DNA of 64,000 nucleotides from Eucommia ulmoides. Its lineage: Eukaryota; Streptophyta; Magnoliopsida; Garryales; Eucommiaceae. Numbering within the stretch: the stretch's first letter is position 1; each line of letters begins with the position of its first letter. The notes under the pieces were generated by a model. The model worked only from the letters and a program-made list of their open reading frames with translations. It was not told where the DNA came from and ran no database searches. The position numbers were made by a program, and so were the translations under genes. Below are positions 44,557 through 55,618 of this stretch, one piece after another. The DNA is taken from positions 5,791,311 through 5,855,310 of the forward strand of contig CM028328.1 of NCBI GenBank assembly GCA_016647705.1. Reading direction: 5' to 3'.

Positions 44557-45130
44557 GATCGGGATAGTTGATTTGGATGAAATCGGAGCTAGGGTTCAGA
44601 GATTCAACAACAAGCACTGGAGTTTCTCAGTCAACATACAAATCTGATACTTCTGCTTTGAAATCACGAGCAAGAACGCGGAAATCACATCGTGCTTCGA
44701 TTCCCCACAACGCATTTGCAGAGCTATGAGGAGAGAGGGGTGTTTCGGTAATCTTATCGCCGGTGGACGGTAGCAGAAGAGAGAGAGCAACAACTGAAAC
44801 GGGAGCAGGAAATAGAGCAGAGGTAGGGGGAAAAAAATTAAACAAAAAAAAAAAACAAAAATTCGAAAAATCCAACTTCTCGACCTGCGAACGATGCGCA
44901 ACAAGTAAAATTTTAATCGGAAATTATTATCGTTTAAACTAAATTGTTAAGTAGTAAAAGTTTCGAAATCGTAATAGAAATTTTCGCAACCATAATAATA
45001 TTGTTATAATCGTTAATCTTGAAAAAAAAAAAAAAATTGGTACGGTAAATATTAACGTGACGAAACGGACAAATAATTTTCCATAATAAAAACTTGGGGA
45101 ATGGGAAATATAAAATTTAGGGCCATGCAT
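44557..45130 (-). promoter_or_regulatory. Leader/promoter-like region of the receptor-kinase fragment
   Basis: On the minus strand the 340 bp before the ATG are mixed-composition, pyrimidine-rich DNA with a CTCTCTCTT tract, unlike the AT-rich surroundings. Beyond about 44900 the sequence is AT-rich again. The ORFs within (44596-44904) have no domain content. Confidence 0.4.
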
Positions 45131-46490
45131 TGCATGTTGGGTTATTTTAAAATAAAATATTAATTTAAGGTTGTTATTGTTAGGTTTACAGGCGCCAGCG
45201 TCCGGTAGTGGTTGACGACAGTATTTATGTGGTGCGAAAATCGAGGTGAGTGTATTGTCTTCTATGTAAATCTACAAATTTTATTTTCGTATAAAGTATG
45301 GAAAATGTGTTTATTTAAAAACGGACAAAGTTGCAACTTATATGGATCAAGCGATTTTGGTGTTAAAAGGTGGAAAAAATGACTTTTGGACCAAGTGGGT
45401 TTTTAAAGGGTAATTCTTCTCCAACTATGCCATAGTTTTAACCTGTCCAGAGAGTTAGTCCGACAGGTGGTTGTTGATATTATGACATGTTCGGACGGTT
45501 AATCCGGCAGGTGGTTATTGATATTATAACATATCCGGGGGGTTAGTCCGGCAGGTGGTTGTTGATATTATGACCTATCCAGAAGGTTAGTCCGACAGGT
45601 GGTTGTTGATATTATGATATGGCTGAAAGATTAGTCCGGCAAGTGGTTGTTGATATTATGACCTGTCAGGAGGATTATTCCTTCAGGTGGTTGATTCACC
45701 CGTCATGGGTGCAAACCCTACGGGTGGCACGGTACCGTTGCAACTTTCGATCGTGAGGTAAAAACGATCCTATGGCTAGTAGGAAAGGGGTATGGTGTAT
45801 TTTACGATGAACTGTTTGGATTGATTCGGTAGGGATATATTGCCTTAAAATGAATTGGTGTATATATATTATTTTGGTTGCACTGGTTGACTTAAAATAA
45901 TTGGATTGGGTATTTTAAATATATATTGGTTTATTTCATTGGTGTTTGAGAAACTGGATTTTCATATGGTATGTGATTAAATTATATTTGTATTGGGTGT
46001 TTTAAATACATTATTCTTTACATTGGTCACAGTGGGAAACTAGTTCCGATTATGGTATGCGATATATGGTATTATTGTTATATTATTTCATTTCATTGGT
46101 GACAGTGAAGTTGGGTATGTGATTATATAATGTTATATTTCGAAATGTAGTGTTCATTATTTATACTTGATCCACAAAATATTTTTATTATGAAGACAGT
46201 ACACCGATTAAAAATTTTGGTTTCAGGTACTGCAGTTAGGAGTTGGTCCACTACTGGCACTAGGAAGAGTCTGGAGGTCGTGTCGTATTGAAGGTGAGTC
46301 GGTCGGACGTGAACCGTGAAAGGTTCAGGTATTTTTAAAAACTTAAAGAAAAAATTTGATAGTAAAACTTACAGTAGCGCGAGTGTGTATGTATATATTG
46401 TATAGTTGAATATTCATGGATTGGTCCGGTAACGTCAGGTCGACGTCATGCCCGGCCTCGGGTGACGGGTGCCCGAGGTAGGGTGTGACA
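45131..46490 (+). mobile_element. Probable solo/partial Gypsy LTR with internal tandem repeat
   Basis: The 3' boundary looks like an LTR end: GACGGGTGCCCGAGGTAGG then GTGTGACA (46490), and the preceding GTGAGTCGGTCGGACGTGAACC has the flavour of chromovirus LTRs. The 5' boundary and a target duplication could not be fixed. The repeat at 45436-45690 and repeated ATGGTATGYGAT segments lie within. Confidence 0.4.
45436..45690 (+). repeat. ~58-bp tandem repeat, 5 copies
   Basis: The unit TTAGTCCGGCAGGTGGTTGT then TGATATTATGACCTGTCC is repeated five times with point differences, the last copy diverging (GGATTATTCCTTCAGGTGG). Confidence 0.88.
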
Positions 46491-48000
46491 AACCTAACCA
46501 GTATGAGCAACACGCATTTGAGAACTATCAGCGGTATGAATACTAGGGGTATTCATGGCGGATAGTTTGAATGAGAAGATGTTGGATCAGATGTCATATG
46601 ATTACAATAGGCAGAATCAAAGAATTAAGAAGAGTTACCTATAGTAAGTGATAAAGTAGGGAAAAAATTTGTACCATTCTTGGAGAAAATATGGTGGAAG
46701 AGTGAAGTCATATCTTCAATAAAAATGATAACAGTAGTGGAGGTAGGATTTGAGCCCTCTTTGTTATTGAGAATGATCGAAGAAGTACAACCCGCTGACA
46801 TCGTTGTTGAATCGGATCGATATTATACAACAGAGTATATTGTACAATATGAATCTAGAGAAACTGCTACCACGGATGGATTTAGAACTCTGAAATTGTT
46901 CAAGAACCAGTCTATATTCATGAAGAACAGATCAATAAACCCTTGAACCGATCAAATCTCAGTGATAAACTAAATCAACAGTATAAAGAGAACTATATTA
47001 TATGATTTGAATTTGGTTAAATGGAGGCCACAGATGGATTTGGAATGACAAAATTAGCCAAAAATCAAGCTATAATCTTGAAAAACCGATTAATGAGCCT
47101 TTAAACCAATCAAACCACCATGATAAATCGAATCAACAATATAAAAAGAACTATAATGTATGATCCGAATTTGAGTAAATTGAGGCCACTGATAGATGCA
47201 AAAATTCAAAATTAGCCAAGAACCGGTCTTATGTCATTGAGAACTAGTCTAAAAACGGGTGAACAGGTCAATACAAAATGCTAAACCGGTTTGGCGGAGC
47301 GTGGTTTAATAGCAACGGAGCGGTAGAAACTTCAGAGGGTGCGTAAGAGTGCATCCGATGTTGTTTAAATATGATTTTGGTGTCGTTGGAATCATCTCGA
47401 CGAGACGCTTTTGATGGTATATTGTATGATTAATTTGGATTGATATTGAATCCCGTAGGAGTCAACGAAGTTGACTGTGGTGGTAGCACTATTGTGGTAT
47501 GCGTGTGGGTGCTTGAGAAGTCAGAATGGGATTCTGTTTGATGGTGTGGAATTATCTCGTTGTTCTGATGATATGGTTTTTGATGGATTTGGAACCCTAG
47601 TTGAGGCGGTAGAGCCCAAAATTAGTGTCGATTTGGTGGTGGTATTGCTGCTAGTGTTGGTGGCGTGTGACGAGAGTTGATTTCAGAGTAGTGGTGGGAT
47701 TGTAGTGGTCTACAAATGTAACTGCACGATAGAAGACTTAGGGTTAGGGTTTCAAAAAATTTGACAAGAACAGGGTCAGGAAACATTGGTTCTTGATACC
47801 ATATTAAAATAATTGAGAAGTAGAATGGTGAACATGAAACGATTGTATTGATATTTAGGAAAATAGTGTACATTACAGAGATATACAATACGAATATTTA
47901 TAGGAGACTAAAGGATCCCTAGGATTAGGGTTTTGACCTAATGGGTCAAACTCATATGTTACATTAACAGAAACCAACACGGACGTTTGGGAGAAGAACC
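46491..48000. other. Retroelement debris with ~170-bp tandem repeat
   Basis: At 46862-47280 a segment with GATGGATTTRGAA, AACCAGTCTATA, ACCGATCAAAYC and AAAGAGAACTATA-type phrases is repeated two to three times. At 47788-47801 the minus strand reads TGGTATCAAGAACC, an initiator-Met-like primer site, preceded in that sense by LTR-like DNA (47802-48000). This suggests a minus-strand, non-coding Copia-like remnant. No protein domain is recognisable. Confidence 0.4.
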
Positions 48001-48049
48001 CCTCAGCTCTAACCATTGGGAGGAGGTTGTTGCTCTAAGATCGGCAAGA

Positions 48050-48480
48050 TCATGAGAGGTTTAGTTCCAGGATAATCGAGTAGAGGTAGCTCAGAGCTCG
48101 GCTTAACTCTCATAGGCACTCCTGTTGATGATGATCGCGCACAGGTAGTTTAGGAGGTCGAGCTCGGCTGATTTGGTTAACTTAGTGCTGACAAACTTGA
48201 CCAAATTGGAAGGGTCTTCACGTTGAGGAACTTCAAGCACAAAGAGCTCGGTAGCTTAGCCAACAGTAGACTTCCGAGGAGATGGTTGAGAGCTTGGACA
48301 AGATCATGAGGTCAGAGCTCGACTAGGTCATGAGGATGCCACCCCGAGGTTGGAGATCGTCCTGATCGTGAGGTCGAAGCTCGGCCAGGTCATGGAAGGC
48401 CCTATGAGGATGCCACCCTGAGGTCGGAGCTCGGCCAAGTCATGAGGTTGGAGCTCGACAAGGAGGTTAATGGGCCCACT
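48050..48480. repeat. Imperfect repeat of GAGCTCGG / GGTCATGAGG phrases
   Basis: GAGGTCGGAGCTCGGCCARGTCATG and ATGAGGATGCCACCCYGAGG recur three to five times at irregular spacing. No coding interpretation is supported. Confidence 0.55.
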
Positions 48481-48721
48481 TGATCCTCTTCTATTTTATA
48501 GTCAGAGCTCTACAAAAACCCTACTGTGGGCTCCACGATGTCATTCACAAGTGAGATGGATTTTAAAGAGTCAACCTACTATGTGGAGCTCGCTAATTGA
48601 GACACAATGGTCGGTAAATTTTTCTCATATCAAATAAAAATATATTAGGTACATACAATCCTTTTAATCCATGACAGATAATATTTAATAGTATGAAAAA
48701 AGGGTAAAATTAAAAAATATA

Positions 48722-48778
<57 letters not shown>
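48722..48778. repeat. (TA)n microsatellite
   Basis: Almost pure TA dinucleotides for about 56 bp. Likely polymorphic in length. Confidence 0.95.
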
Positions 48779-48783
<5 letters not shown>

Positions 48784-50567
48784 AAATATGACAGTTTTTT
48801 GACTGACTAGGATAAACTTATGACTAGGACAAAAAAATATGACTAGGACAAATAAAATTGCTGACTGAGACAAACTAAATGTTGACTAGGACATTTTAAG
48901 ACATAAGTTGAGGACGTGTAAGGAAATTACATTTGTCAAATAGGAAATCGGATTAATGTAAATGGAAATCAAATTAATATATTATTGATTAATTAATTAG
49001 ACAAATGCTGATTAGGACAAAAAAATTTGTTGACTAGGATATTTTCGAAATATAAGTTTAAGGCCATAAAAGGAAATTGAAATTTAATTTGGGGCAAAAA
49101 ATATTGGGATACATAAATGGCCCTAAATTAACATTAATTAGTAAAGATAATGCCTAAAATAACATTAATGCCTAAATTTTTTGTCCCAATCACATTAAAT
49201 TTTCAATTAATTAATTTTAGGGTCAAAATTAACATATTAAGTTTAGAGCTAAAAGTTTAGCTATTAATATTATTTTAGGTAACGATTTATCCATTTTTCT
49301 CTAATTAAATTACTAATTAATTAATTAATTTAGACATTGATTCATTCATTTTTTCTTAATTAAACTACTAAGTAAGATTCAATTTAATTAACCCTTCTTT
49401 CAGCTCTCTATCTCCCCAATTGCAGTGTGTTTTTCTCTCTTTTTTGCAGCTACTCACCCTAAGTAATTAAAGAACACATCCTATTTGTGAACACGTGAAC
49501 AACTATTTACTGTTAAAAATGTTCATATTTTATAATTTATGCTGACTTTGAAATCTTTTGTCTCTACCTCTTTATTTTACTAAATTTTAGTTCGTTATGT
49601 GTTCATCAGACCTAAAATATTCATTTCATGTGATTGTCAGATAACTTTTAAAATCATATTTTAAAATATTAATTAAACCTATCATATTTAAAAATCATAA
49701 TTGCATGTTCATCAAATTATTTATCATTTTTAGCACAAAGAATAAAAAAAATCTCTTTAAATACGTTGTTTTGTCATCATTTTTTGTCATTACTTGAAAG
49801 TCCGTACACTACACACACATACATGCGTGTGCACACATCCACACACACATATATAAGATAATATATATTGAGGTTTCAGGAAAATGTGATTTTTTTTGTG
49901 AGCTTATTTTATTTTAATTCCAGCGTAAATAATTTGTCAAATTTACATGTTATTCTTTATTTTTTTAAGTTATACCTTGATTCTATCCGAATAGGAGGTA
50001 AGGTCATATTATTATTGGTTTCTCTTGCAATGTGTATATTCATTTGAGATTCATTTTACAAAATTAATTATTGTCGTAAGAAATTGGTTTTTGAATGCAT
50101 TTTATGAGTTTTTTTTATTTGGTTAGGATTTTTCTTAAAAATGTTTTTTAAGTGTTTGTATTTGTAATAAGATTGTTTCGTAATGAAGTATAATAGTGCT
50201 TTTGGACTTTCTTAATGAAGCATAATAGTACTTTTAGGCACGCGTTATGCACTAATTGTTCGGTACCATTATTTTGATTGGATAATTTCATAATTGTCAT
50301 TATTTTTATTTCAGTCGGTTTATAACTTACTCTGAAGATTAAATTATATATAAAACCGTAGAATATCATTGGATTTTTTATATTGTTGAACTTTTTTGTA
50401 TCAGTACAACTTTTAGTCTCGATTGTTAATTATTATCGATGTTCAAATGAATAGGTGTATTATGTTGATCTTGATTGTTTTATTATTAATTTTCAAATGT
50501 AATAGATGTAGAATGTTGTATAATAGATAAAATTCTTTTTTTTTTTTGGGGGTTTGGTTATTCTACA
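48779..50567. other. AT-rich intergenic DNA, no gene seen
   Basis: Repeated TGACTAGGACAAA phrases occur at 48800-48900 and around 49005-49045. The rest has no ORF with domain content. Its right part may be the body of the Helitron that ends at 50599. Confidence 0.5.
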
Positions 50568-50599
50568 CCCGTACCTTCAGGTCCGGGTTATACGCTAAT
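50568..50599 (+). mobile_element. Second Helitron-type 3' terminus
   Basis: CCCGTACC, TTCA, GGTCCGGG forms a hairpin with one mismatch. Seven bases later comes CTAA followed by T. It shares TACACCCGTRCCTTCAGG with the terminus at 1591-1625, so both belong to one family. No 5' end was found. Confidence 0.6.
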
Positions 50600-51462
50600 A
50601 TATATAAAAAGAGGAGTTGCAACTTTGCATATAACTTTGCATATGTGGGACCATAAGCATGTGAATACACCGTCCTCGTGTATGATGATGAAGTCAGCAG
50701 CCCCCATCTCTCTCTCTTTCTCTCTCTCTGACCAACTTTCAAAGCCACAAATTGAAGGGTATATTACACTTTGTACCCTGTTACATGTCAATAATTTTTA
50801 CTTTAGTACCTAATTTTTTTGTAGTTTTATTCATGAAAAATACAAAAACAGTACGTTACTTTCGTACAATTGATGTTTATCTTGAATTTAGATTAAAACT
50901 ATAAATATCTTTTTGAAATAATAATAGAAATTAATATAACTGTTTTGTAAAAAAAATAAGGACAATATATACATAATTCAGAGATAAAAATAATAATTAC
51001 AGATAAAATGTTTGTTAGAATGGATTTCTTTTGATAAAATTACGCTTAAAATCTTTGTTTTTGATGGATTTTTCTCTTAAAAGATATATTAAACCTACTA
51101 ATAAACAGTCCTAAACAGACTCATTTATTCCAAAACTGCTATTACAAGTAATTATATTTTTACCCTTAAAACGAAAACGATGCTAAATTGATAAAATTTC
51201 CTTACATTATGACAAATAGATTTTATTTGTACAATAAATTTTCTAAAAAGTTATTATAAAGAACATCGTAATACAAATTAAACCTAAATATAGGGGTCAA
51301 ACTGTAAAATAGATAGCCTCAGATAAAATTTTGAAAGTTATTATACAAATCAAGGGGGTGGAAAGTGTAATTTACCCGAAATAAAAAGTATATATCCCTA
51401 CGCCATTCCAAAATCATTTCAAACACCATATCTTCATAGTTCAGAAAACCCTCCGTTGAAAC
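50600..51462. other. Upstream region of the HD-Zip gene
   Basis: AT-rich, no other gene seen. A TATA-like GTATATATCC lies at about 51388-51397, some 66-75 bp before the ATG at 51463. Confidence 0.5.
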
Positions 51463-52020
51463 ATGAGCTTCTTGAGCCAGCCTAGCCAGAAACAGAGCCA
51501 CTTAGACAAGCACAACAAGAAGCGACTGAGCCACGACCAAGTGAGCCTCCTCGAGGCGAGTTTCAGCTCCAACAAGAAGCTCGAGCCGGAGCGGAAGCTC
51601 CAGCTGGCCCGCGAGCTCGGCGTCCCGCCGCGGCAGATAGCCATCTGGTACCAGAACAAGCGCTCCAGGTGGAAGATCCAGAGCCTGGAGCTGGACCACA
51701 GCGCGCTGCAGGTTAGGCTTGAAGCCGCGTTGGCCGCCAGGAGGCAGCTGGAGAGAGAGGTGCGGCGGCTTCACGGGGAGCTGAGGAAGGCTCAGGAGAT
51801 ATTGATGGGTTTGGATCACGCGCCGTCGGTACCGGTGCCGCCGCCTCCGCCGCCGCTGCTACCGACAGCGGTTTCCTCTCTCTCTAGCTACTGCGATGAG
51901 GGAGGTGGGAGTAGTAGTTTGCAGGATGACGTGAGTTGCCCCTGGGTGAGTAACGAGACTTTGCAGCTTGAGGAGTTGTATGCTTGTCTGATGGGGGCAG
52001 ATGAGTCAAATCACTCATAA
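51463..52020 (+). CDS. HD-Zip class I transcription factor, ATHB-52-like
   Basis: Single exon, 185 residues. The homeodomain covers about residues 16-72 (KKRLSHDQVSLLEASF, KKLEPERKLQLARELGV, RQIAIWYQNKRSRWK). A leucine zipper follows immediately (SLELDHSALQVRLEAALAAR to about residue 115), the arrangement that defines HD-Zip proteins. The short length, position of the zipper and C-terminal LEELYACLMG resemble ATHB-52/54. A Pro-rich run (about 127-137) precedes a Ser-rich segment. Helix 3 reads WYQN rather than the usual WFQN, while Asn and Arg contacts remain. Class I members bind CAATNATTG-type sites as dimers in the nucleus. The coding region is much more GC-rich than its surroundings. Confidence 0.95.
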   Translation: MSFLSQPSQKQSHLDKHNKKRLSHDQVSLLEASFSSNKKLEPERKLQLARELGVPPRQIAIWYQNKRSRWKIQSLELDHSALQVRLEAALAARRQLEREVRRLHGELRKAQEILMGLDHAPSVPVPPPPPPLLPTAVSSLSSYCDEGGGSSSLQDDVSCPWVSNETLQLEELYACLMGADESNHS

Positions 52021-53892
52021 TTTCCAGAAAAAAAAAAAAATAGGAAGAATAAAAAAAATGGGTGGAAAAATCAGAATTATGGGTGTGTTTAGAATTTTTT
52101 TTAATGATAGTTGGGTATCATCAATTGTTTGAAGATTCATGTTATGTCCGAAAGGATAATAAAATTTAATTATGTGTAAAAGAAAAACAATATATAATTT
52201 TTTTTCTTAACCTTGGTCATTATGTAAAAAATATGAGATAATTGATCTGCTAATTTATTTATTTTATTTGCTTGTGGTAACTTATCAAATTTTCAATTTT
52301 TTTTTTTTTTATTTTAACTAGATATGAACAAAATATTTTATGTGGTCAAATTAAAAATAGACATTTTAATGTGGAAGTTCTCCAAATTTTTTGGTAAAAG
52401 TGCAAAAACCTCCATTATTTTTGTAAAGTGTTTTCGCATAACCCAAATTTTAGGAGGGACAGAGTCAACAATTTTCTTTTAGAATATATGGACAGATTTA
52501 TTATTTTAAATAATAGTTCCATTTCATATTTACGACTCTAATAATTTCTGCAAATATATATTTCAAAATTTGAGGGTAGTTGTGATAACCGATCAATTCA
52601 AAAAAATTATTTTAAAATTACTCAATTAATAATTTTGTAATTTTTATTTTCATCAACAAATTATACTGAAATAATTGCATGTTTTTTATCTTTAAAATGA
52701 TATCATGATCTTGTATTTTGGATCGAAGAAAAAAAAACACGTTCATGTTGAATTTGACATAGTATCTTTGTTTTAGCGGTTGAATGCAACTATATTCAAT
52801 TCGACACATTAACTCATTAAACGTTATTGATGTTGTATGCAACATAATTGCATTCATGGTCAAATCCAACATTTTATGCATGGATGTTGCGGTTGCCTTC
52901 GAAAAAATACGATGGTTTTTCCCATTTTACAATTCACTATTCACCTAACCCACTCGGTACAATAAATTTTTTTTCGAAGTACAATAATTTTGTTAAAAGT
53001 CCAAAGACACTACATGTCATAAAAGTCTGTATTTTTTATATAGAAAAATTACAATGACTTCTATGTGTAGAGTAATTTTGGACTTCTAAAAAAATTATTT
53101 TAGCACATGGACTACATGGACAAAAAATTTAAGCTTATGAACTATTCAACAAGAACCCTTATTTTTACATTAGTCATAAATTATTTTTAAAAATTAATTA
53201 AAACCCATTTTATTTTACAAAAAAAATTACATTTAAAACTTTATTAATTTGAACACGAATATTATTTTCTTATTGTAAACCAAATCGACATACTCATTAT
53301 TATGAATAATATTGCTCTCCTAGTTATTAGCGCTGAATATGAACCCCTTATTTTCATACGTTAGAAATACCAATAATTTAACTATTATTTTAATTTTCAA
53401 TGCAATATTTAAAAAATAAATAAAAAATCAACACAAATATTATTAAGTTAAGTTAATTTGATTAAGTAGTAGTTGATTTCAACATTTATTTGCTTGTGCT
53501 TCAATTCAAATGAGAATGACTTTAGAGTTATGACAACTTGATATGCAACTAACATTAAATGTTGGTTGAAGTCAACATATTTTGGAACCACCTTTTTCTT
53601 CACTTCACTGTTCTTCTCATTACTTTCTCCTATGACTTTGGGCATACCAATTTGGAAAAAGTTAAGTGCATGTTATTCCCTTATATTTTGATTTTATTTT
53701 ATTTTGATCCTTCTACTAAAATAATATCAAAATATTGGGAATAAACGAAATTAACCCAAAAATTTATAGGCCCCGCCTATCATTTTTGGAAAATTACAAC
53801 TAATATTTTCTGTATTTGAGATAATGACCACGGTATTTCTCTATCTCTTGTCAAATACTAAAGACGCTCCATATATTTTTCAAACAAAACAC
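52021..53892. other. 3' flank of HD-Zip gene and AT-rich intergenic DNA
   Basis: The 3' UTR probably extends some 150-200 bp. Beyond it only short ORFs in AT-rich DNA are found; nothing recognised. Confidence 0.5.
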
Positions 53893-53895
53893 TCA

Positions 53896-54540
53896 GGTGG
53901 CGTTTGGTTAGTGTTCCCACTTTTCTGAACCCAACTGGAATGGGTTGGGTTCAGTTGAGAATTTTGAGAACAGAATTACGTTTGGTAACGACAATTTTTA
54001 TTTTGTGTTGAGAACAGAATGTGTTTGGTAACGATTTTATTCTAAAACTAATTTATTTATTTTTGAATTTTTTTTTTTGTTTGGTGGCGGCTGGACGGCG
54101 GCGGCGGTGGCCGGAGGTGGACGCCGGAGGCGCGGATAGTTGCCGGAGGTGGCCGGCGGCAGCGGAAGGTCGCCGGAGGTGGCCAGCGGCAGCGGAAGGT
54201 CGCCGGAGGTGGCCGGAGACAGCGGTCGGTCGCCGGACGGCAACGGACGGTGGCCGGCGATGGTCGCCGGACAGTGGCCGGAGGCGGCAAACGGCGGCGG
54301 GTGGTGTTCGGCCGGCAGATGAAGTCGGAAGTTGACAATTTTGGGTTGAGTTTTTTTGACACAAAAAGAAACAATTTTTTTTTATTTCTGGTTTCTTTAA
54401 GATTTTGAGAATCAATTCCTATTTTTTGGGTTGGGTTGGGTTGGGTTGGGTTGGGATGAGTTTTGTGTTTGCCAAACGCGTTCCCAAAAATCAAACCCAA
54501 AATTTTTGGGTTTGGTTGAGAACACTAACTAAATGGGGCC
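53896..54540. mobile_element. MITE (PIF-like) with GC-rich minisatellite core
   Basis: The ends GGTGGCGTTTGGTTAGTGTT and AACACTAACTAAATGGGGCC are inverted repeats (18 of 21 positions with the adjoining C/G). The 3-bp TCA flanks both sides (53893-53895 and 54541-54543). Length 645 bp. Subterminal regions repeat GAGAACAGAATNNGTTTGGTAACGA and GGTTGGGTTGGG. The core (54079-54312) is a GC-rich array of GCCGGAGGTGGCCGG and GCAGCGGAAGGTC units. The ORFs over it on both strands are repeat translations. Confidence 0.7.
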
Positions 54541-54543
54541 TCA

Positions 54544-55609
54544 ATCTCTCAATTAGAGTTGATTTACTGATGTGATCATTTAAATTTTAATTTTATCTTA
54601 ACAATATAAAAATCGTTTCCGAAATTACATAATTGTCATTCTTACATATTTGTTAGTTTTGACCATTCTTCTTATAATTTTTTTATGTTATTCTTTTTCT
54701 TCTCCATCTCTATAACCCAGATGAACCCATCCCTTACCCCACCCAGCCCACCACCATCTTTAAGCCACCACCGCCATCTTTCATCCCTCTACCCAATCAT
54801 ACCCACCACCACTGTTTGCCACCAACTTTTAGTCACTACCACCACTGCCAAACCCCTCTCTCTCCCCAAATATACCCATCACGACAACCACCACTACTGT
54901 TATGTCTAGTCCAATAGTCAACACACTACCAACATCAAACCATCATCGCGATATGCACCAGCATGCTTACCCAACATCACCAACAACTTTCAGATCCACC
55001 ACTTTTGCCTCTTCGATTTCTCTCTCTCATCTTTCCTCCCCCCTCTTTGCGGTGCTAGTAGTGGTAGCGACAACATTGGTGGTTGTAGTGGCAAGAAAGG
55101 TGAATGTGGTGGTCGTGATTTTTGCAATGGGTTGGGGGAGGGAGAGAGGAGGGAAGAAATAAAAGAAAAATGAGAAAAATAAATAAATTATAAAAAAGTA
55201 AAATAATAATTGTACTTATTTTATTTATTATTAAAAAAATAATAATAATTGAACACTTTTTTTTTTTTTTTTTTTCAATTAGAATATTTTTAATATTTAA
55301 AATAGAAATTCATGATCTCAAGGTGCAAAAGGTGTGCAATCTTCTACAGGGGTCATGCAAACAAAAGCATTGAATTGTGTTCATCATTTAATGTGAATTA
55401 AGTGCATGCAATCAACACTATTTTGATTTTGACTCTTTTTTTTTCCTTTTTAAATGGAGAAATTTATTCCCTTTAACTTATTTGATTTTAATTATAGTTG
55501 GAGGGTGTTAACTAAAAATTATCATATTATTTTTTAATTATTTAAATAAATATTAAATATTAAAAAGTTTCAACTTAAAGCCATATGTTTCACTTGTACA
55601 AGTGGAGTA
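54544..55609. other. Low-complexity intergenic DNA, no gene seen
   Basis: A C/A-rich, then G/T-rich region (54720-55150) of CCACCACC/GGTGGTGG-type words, which can fold back on itself. Possibly a decayed transposon. The ORFs are compositional. Confidence 0.45.
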
Positions 55610-55618
55610 GTACGTTCC

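Noticed and set aside
44596-44904. Phe-rich minus-strand ORF upstream of the receptor-kinase fragment
   Set aside because: It lies in the leader and promoter-like DNA; the Phe run comes from a homopolymer and no domain is seen.
47471-47680. Plus-strand ORF of 69 codons (Val-rich)
   Set aside because: Lies in retroelement debris, lacks domain content and is composed of GTGGTG-type words.
54021-54500. Gly/Arg/Pro-rich ORFs on both strands
   Set aside because: All cross the GC-rich array inside a MITE; every frame is open because of the repeat.
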